10,000 nucleotides of DNA from Anaerolinea sp. (GTDB lineage: Bacteria; Chloroflexota; Anaerolineae; Anaerolineales; Anaerolineaceae). A program made the position numbers and the translations under genes. The first letter of the stretch is position 1. Each line of letters starts with the position of its first letter. Below are positions 6,686-10,000 of this stretch, piece by piece. The stretch covers positions 1 to 10,000 of the forward strand of contig JAIWNK010000135.1 of assembly GCA_020216845.1 (NCBI GenBank), written 5' to 3'. A model generated the notes under the pieces. That model was given only the letters and a program-made list of their open reading frames with translations. It was not told where the DNA came from and searched no databases.

Positions 6686-7591
6686 ATGAAACAGTTGTCG
6701 CCCAAAAAACAAGATGCGCGGCGTTCGTTGTGGCAGGTGTTTTGGCATCAATTTTTCAAGCATCGCATGGCGGTGGTGGGGGCCGTGACGATGGTGGTGA
6801 TTGTGATCCTGGTGGTTGGTGCTCCGCTGTTTACCCGCTATACACCGTTCAAGCAAGATTTGCGCAATCGTTTTGACCCGCCTTCAAGTCAGCATTGGAT
6901 GGGGACGGACGATTTGGGGCGCGATTTGTGGACGCGCGTGCTGTATGGTGGGCGTATTTCGCTTTCGGTTGGGCTGCTTTCGATGGCGGTGGCGGTCGTC
7001 ATTGGCACGGTGATCGGGCTGGTTTCGGGTTATTTTGGCGGTTGGGTGGATGCAGTGTTTTCGCGGCTGACGGAGATTTTTCTCTCGGTGCCGCGTTTGT
7101 TTGTGCTGTTGGTGCTGACTACTTTTTTGCGTCAGGCCAAGATTCCGGGAATTCAGCCCGGTTCGTTTTGGCCGATTGCGTTGGTGATTGGTGCTTTGGC
7201 CTGGATGAGTGTGGCGCGCCTGGTGCGTGGCACGACGCTGGCGATGCGTGAGCGTGAATTTGTGCAGGCAGCGCGCATGATTGGGGCAACGGATGGCCGC
7301 ATTTTGTTTCGGCATATTTTGCCGAATGTATCTTCGCCAATCATTGTGGCGGCAACGTTGGGGTTGGCCGGGGCCATCATTACCGAGTCTGGACTTTCTT
7401 ATTTGGGGTTTGGTGTGCAGTTGCCAACGCCGACTTGGGGCAATATGCTGAGCAATACACAAAGTCAGATGTTGACGGCACCATGGACAGCAATTTTCCC
7501 CGGGATGATGATCTTCATTGTTGTGATTGCAATCAATTATTTGGGCGATGGTCTGCGTGATGCGCTAGACCCGCACCATGTTGAGAAATGA
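6686..7591 (+). CDS. Peptide ABC transporter permease, DppC/OppC type
   Basis: This 301-residue membrane protein has the OppC-type N-terminal segment (about 15-50, first membrane helix 29-48). It is followed by HWMGTDDLGRDLWTRVLYGG (70-89), diagnostic of DppC-like permeases, and four or five further membrane segments. The EAA loop is at about 191-214 (EFVQAARMIGATD through RHILPN). ESGLSYLGFGV (234-244) and the C-terminal GDGLRDALDP (287-296) are family signatures. The start is ATG 6686, with AAGGAGG (6674-6680) 5 bases upstream; that site overlaps the stop codon of the preceding permease gene, which suggests coupled translation. An earlier in-frame ATG inside the previous gene is rejected for lack of a binding site. 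Its own stop overlaps the next gene's start. No ATPase gene follows, which is unusual for this transporter type. Confidence 0.93.
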   Translation: MKQLSPKKQDARRSLWQVFWHQFFKHRMAVVGAVTMVVIVILVVGAPLFTRYTPFKQDLRNRFDPPSSQHWMGTDDLGRDLWTRVLYGGRISLSVGLLSMAVAVVIGTVIGLVSGYFGGWVDAVFSRLTEIFLSVPRLFVLLVLTTFLRQAKIPGIQPGSFWPIALVIGALAWMSVARLVRGTTLAMREREFVQAARMIGATDGRILFRHILPNVSSPIIVAATLGLAGAIITESGLSYLGFGVQLPTPTWGNMLSNTQSQMLTAPWTAIFPGMMIFIVVIAINYLGDGLRDALDPHHVEK

Positions 7592-9648
7592 ATATGACGA
7601 AGAAATTTTGGCTTGTCCTGTTGATTTTGGTGGGGCTGATGGCAGGCGGGTTGAACCGGTCAGCGGCGCACGCGCAACAGTCGGTGCAGCGTTGGTTGGC
7701 ACCGATCGGCGGTGGCTATGCGGATGTGTATGCTGGCTATTGCGCCCGTGTGGTCTCGCTGGCGCGCAACAATCAGGTGAATATCCTTGTCTTGGGCATG
7801 ACGTATTCGACCAATGCGCAAAGCATTACCGAGGCGGAGCGGCAGGTCAATCTGCGCGATGCGGAAGAGCGGCGCTTTCAGGTGGAACAGGCCTGTCAGC
7901 GTGCTGCGCCTGCGGGGGTGACTTCTCGGGCGGTGCTTGCACCAATTTTTACCCGCAGCGATGCCATGGATGAGCAGCAGGTTCGCCAATATTTTTCGGA
8001 TGATTTGACCGCGGTTTTCTTTCTCGGTGGTGATCAGAAAGTGGCCATGCAAGTGATTGCCGGCACGCCGCTTGAGGCGGCTTTGCAGGCCGCCTATGCG
8101 CGCGGGGTGGCGATTGGCGGGACGAGCGCGGGCAGCGGGTTGCAGGCGGCTACCATGTTGGCCGATTACAACCCGAATTTTGCAGCTGATAACGCACTGG
8201 ATTTTGGCGCACCAGAGGTGTGGAACACGGCGGAGCGACATGGTTTGCCTTTTGGGCTGCAGGCAGCAATCCTTGATCAGCATTTTCAACAACGCGGGCG
8301 GATTGGACGCTTGCTGAACGCGCTTGCTTTGCCAGACGTGCCGCATGTAGGCGTTGGCGTGGATGCATATACTGGCGTGTGGGTGGCGGATGAAACCCGT
8401 TTGCAGGATGTGTTTGGTCTGTATGTGGTGACAATCCTAGATGAAGAGACTTATCATGCAGCACAGGGGGTGCGCTATGTTGGCAAGGATCATACGCTGA
8501 GCTTGCGCAATGTGTTGGTGCATTTGCTGGCGCCGGGTGACTTTTCTTATGATTTGCAAAGCAGGCAACATTCGTTGCAGCCTGCGCCAACAACCTTGCA
8601 GCGTGATTTTGCTGCTCTGCGCGCACCGGTTGGGGCGGGGCCGTTGTTCGTGGGGGGAAATTTGACCGGCCAAAAGCTGCAGCATCCGGCCGTGCAGCAA
8701 TTTTTGCAAGCCGCGGGTGGGGATCAGGCGCAGCTGCTGGTGGTGGCGGTTGGCTATCCTTCGCAACGGTCAGCGCTGACTGCTGCTGAGGAGATTTTGA
8801 AGGCCTGGGGGGGCAAAGGGCAGGCGTTGGCGCTGATGCCGGGTGAGATATTGACGATTCCGGCAGAGAGCACCGGTGTGTGGGTCATTGGCAAAGACCA
8901 ATCGCTGGTTGAGCCGATGGGCTTGTTGGCGCTTGCCGAAGCCTGGCGCGCTGGCAAACCCTTGCTGATGGATAATGCCGCTGCTGCGTTGGCGGGCAGT
9001 TTTTATTCTGCCCATCCGCCTACACCGCGCGAGTCGGAGCAAGCTGAGGTGGCAACGCAAGGGGCGTTTTTGGCTGGGCGAACTCGTTTGCAGCCTGGGT
9101 TGGGGCTAGTGCCGGCTTGTTTTGAGCCGCAGCTACTCAATGACAATCGGGTGGGGCGCATGTTCTCGCTGGCCTACAACCATCCAGAATTGGTGACGTT
9201 TGCGCTGATGCAAGATGCAGTGATTGTGGTGACCGACACGGGGGCGCAGGTGCTGGGCGAAAATGCGGTGCTGGCTTTGGATTTGCGGCAGGCAACGCTG
9301 GCGCTGGGTGACAATCAGGGTTTTGTGATTGCCAATGGCCTGTTGGATGTGTTTGCTCCGGGAGATGCGATTGAGGCGCTCTCTGTGGAAGAAGCGACAC
9401 AACGCACGCCGCAGCCGACGCCTGAGCTGGTTTTGCCAACAGCAACTGCGACCATCACTGCAACCACGGCAGCAACGTTGACTGCAACCGCTCAGCCAAC
9501 CGCTGCATTACCAACCCCAACGACAGCTGCTGTTGCAACAGAGCAACCCGCCTCGCAAGGCAAGTTGCCGAGCTGGGGGTTGTGGGTTGCCGGTGCTTTT
9601 TTGGCGGGGGTGTTGGCCTATTGGGTGCTGCGGCGGCCCAAGCGTTAG
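7588..9648 (+). CDS. Exported, membrane-anchored two-domain cyanophycinase-like protein
   Basis: This 686-residue protein is far longer than single-domain cyanophycinases. Residues 1-29 form a signal peptide with a likely cut after AHA. Domain 1 (about 35-330) carries GGDQ (147-150), GGTSAG with nucleophile Ser180, and DQHF with His232. GVGVDAYT has Ala260 where the cytoplasmic homologue has the catalytic Glu. Domain 2 (about 350-600) repeats the fold: AWRAG then DNAAAALAG aligns with the nucleophile motif but has Asn463 for Ser, Gln515 sits in place of His, and Gln542 in place of Glu. A Thr/Ala/Pro stalk (about 605-658), a membrane helix (about 663-681) and RRPKR at the end form a C-terminal anchor, placing both domains outside. 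ATG 7588 overlaps the permease stop (ATGA). ATG 7594, two codons later, has slightly better spacing from GAG at 7583-7585. Likely roles are extracellular cleavage or binding of cyanophycin-like isopeptides for import. Fold is confident; activity is uncertain. Confidence 0.88.
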   Translation: MNMTKKFWLVLLILVGLMAGGLNRSAAHAQQSVQRWLAPIGGGYADVYAGYCARVVSLARNNQVNILVLGMTYSTNAQSITEAERQVNLRDAEERRFQVEQACQRAAPAGVTSRAVLAPIFTRSDAMDEQQVRQYFSDDLTAVFFLGGDQKVAMQVIAGTPLEAALQAAYARGVAIGGTSAGSGLQAATMLADYNPNFAADNALDFGAPEVWNTAERHGLPFGLQAAILDQHFQQRGRIGRLLNALALPDVPHVGVGVDAYTGVWVADETRLQDVFGLYVVTILDEETYHAAQGVRYVGKDHTLSLRNVLVHLLAPGDFSYDLQSRQHSLQPAPTTLQRDFAALRAPVGAGPLFVGGNLTGQKLQHPAVQQFLQAAGGDQAQLLVVAVGYPSQRSALTAAEEILKAWGGKGQALALMPGEILTIPAESTGVWVIGKDQSLVEPMGLLALAEAWRAGKPLLMDNAAAALAGSFYSAHPPTPRESEQAEVATQGAFLAGRTRLQPGLGLVPACFEPQLLNDNRVGRMFSLAYNHPELVTFALMQDAVIVVTDTGAQVLGENAVLALDLRQATLALGDNQGFVIANGLLDVFAPGDAIEALSVEEATQRTPQPTPELVLPTATATITATTAATLTATAQPTAALPTPTTAAVATEQPASQGKLPSWGLWVAGAFLAGVLAYWVLRRPKR

Positions 9649-9658
9649 TTAGCGGAGG

Positions 9659-10000
9659 TTACTCGGCGCGCAGGATGTGGGTGATGATGTTTGAGCCGCT
9701 GCCGCCGATGTTTTGGGCCATGCCAATGCGCGCCCCTTCCACCTGGGTGCCATAGGCTTCGCCGCGCAGTTGTTGGACGACTTCAACGATTTGGTAGATG
9801 CCGGTTGCACCAACAGGGTGACCGCGTGCTTTCAGCCCGCCGCGCGTGGCTATTGGAATGCGCCCGGTTGGGCAAATTTCGCCATCCAGCGCCAGGCGCA
9901 CGCCCTGACCAGGCTCAGCAAAGCCGCAGGCTTCCAAAGAAAGTGCCGCCATGATGCTGAAGGCATCGTGTGCTTCAAAGACATCAATATCTTCTGGGCC
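9659..10000 (-). CDS. SCP2-type thiolase (acetyl-CoA acetyltransferase family), C-terminal part only
   Basis: The frame enters from the right edge at base 10000 and gives the last 113 residues. EAHDAFSIMAALSLEACGF matches the HDAF segment of SCP2-type thiolases (NEAF in classical thiolases). GGLKARGHPVGATG carries the catalytic His of the GHP motif. The classical C-terminal CxG with the second active-site Cys is replaced by QNIGGSGSN, as is usual for SCP2-type and archaeal-type members. The nucleophilic Cys of the N-terminal half is outside the window. The family joins or cleaves acyl-CoAs, and some members act in multi-protein acyl-CoA pathways. The stop (9661-9659) is 10 bases from the stop of the convergent operon, and no terminator hairpin is visible between them. 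It is functionally unrelated to the peptide genes as far as can be seen. Confidence 0.9.
   Translation of the reverse strand, partial: GPEDIDVFEAHDAFSIMAALSLEACGFAEPGQGVRLALDGEICPTGRIPIATRGGLKARGHPVGATGIYQIVEVVQQLRGEAYGTQVEGARIGMAQNIGGSGSNIITHILRAE

Noticed and set aside
9410..9550. Low-complexity GCAAC-type stretch as a DNA tandem repeat or CRISPR-like array
   Set aside because: The units are irregular and follow codons for Thr, Ala and Pro. It is the coding sequence of the protein stalk, with no repeat-spacer pattern.
9616..9642. TTGGG/CCCAA inverted repeat near the end of the operon as a terminator
   Set aside because: It lies inside the coding region, has a 5-bp stem with an 11-base loop, and is not followed by a U-run.

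Overview
The window looks like ordinary chromosome from a free-living bacterium. The best guess is Chloroflexota, of the Anaerolineae type. This is inferred from protein style, not from a marker gene. The pointers are a lipoprotein with a Thr/Pro/Ala-rich linker after its lipidated Cys, a surface protein with a Thr/Pro/Ala stalk and a C-terminal membrane anchor, and an alpha-amylase-family enzyme with a long unrecognised N-terminal domain. No RNA genes, insertion sequences or CRISPR arrays were seen, and coding density is high.

Layout: (1) Bases 1-2065, minus strand: the first 688 codons of a GH13 (alpha-amylase family) protein whose C-terminus lies outside the window. (2) Bases 2066-2262: a divergent control region with a TATAAT box for the GH13 gene, a good sigma-70 promoter for the rightward genes, a perfect 7+4+7 palindrome just after the predicted transcription start, and a pair of near-identical 15-16 bp direct repeats. 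(3) Bases 2263-9648, plus strand: an apparent six-gene operon with a GntR/FadR-type regulator, a small cytoplasmic cyanophycinase-family serine peptidase, a family 5 peptide-binding lipoprotein, two DppB/DppC-type permeases, and a 686-residue exported, membrane-anchored protein with two cyanophycinase-like domains. The first gene pair and the last gene pair overlap by 1 and 4 bases. A strong hairpin separates the binding-protein gene from the permease genes. (4) Bases 9659-10000, minus strand: the C-terminal end of an SCP2-type thiolase, convergent with the operon and only 10 bases away.

Working together: the operon reads as an uptake module for an unusual peptide. The anchored two-domain enzyme would cleave a polymer or isopeptide outside the membrane. 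The binding protein and two permeases would import the released small peptides. The cytoplasmic cyanophycinase homologue would act on what arrives, under a ligand-sensing GntR repressor. Cyanophycin (multi-L-arginyl-poly-L-aspartate) and beta-Asp-Arg dipeptides are the obvious candidate substrates by homology, but nothing in the sequence proves this. No ABC ATPase gene lies in the operon and no isoaspartyl dipeptidase is in view, so those functions must come from elsewhere. The second domain of the surface protein has lost all three catalytic positions, and its first domain appears to lack the catalytic Glu. These are the most unusual features of the window.
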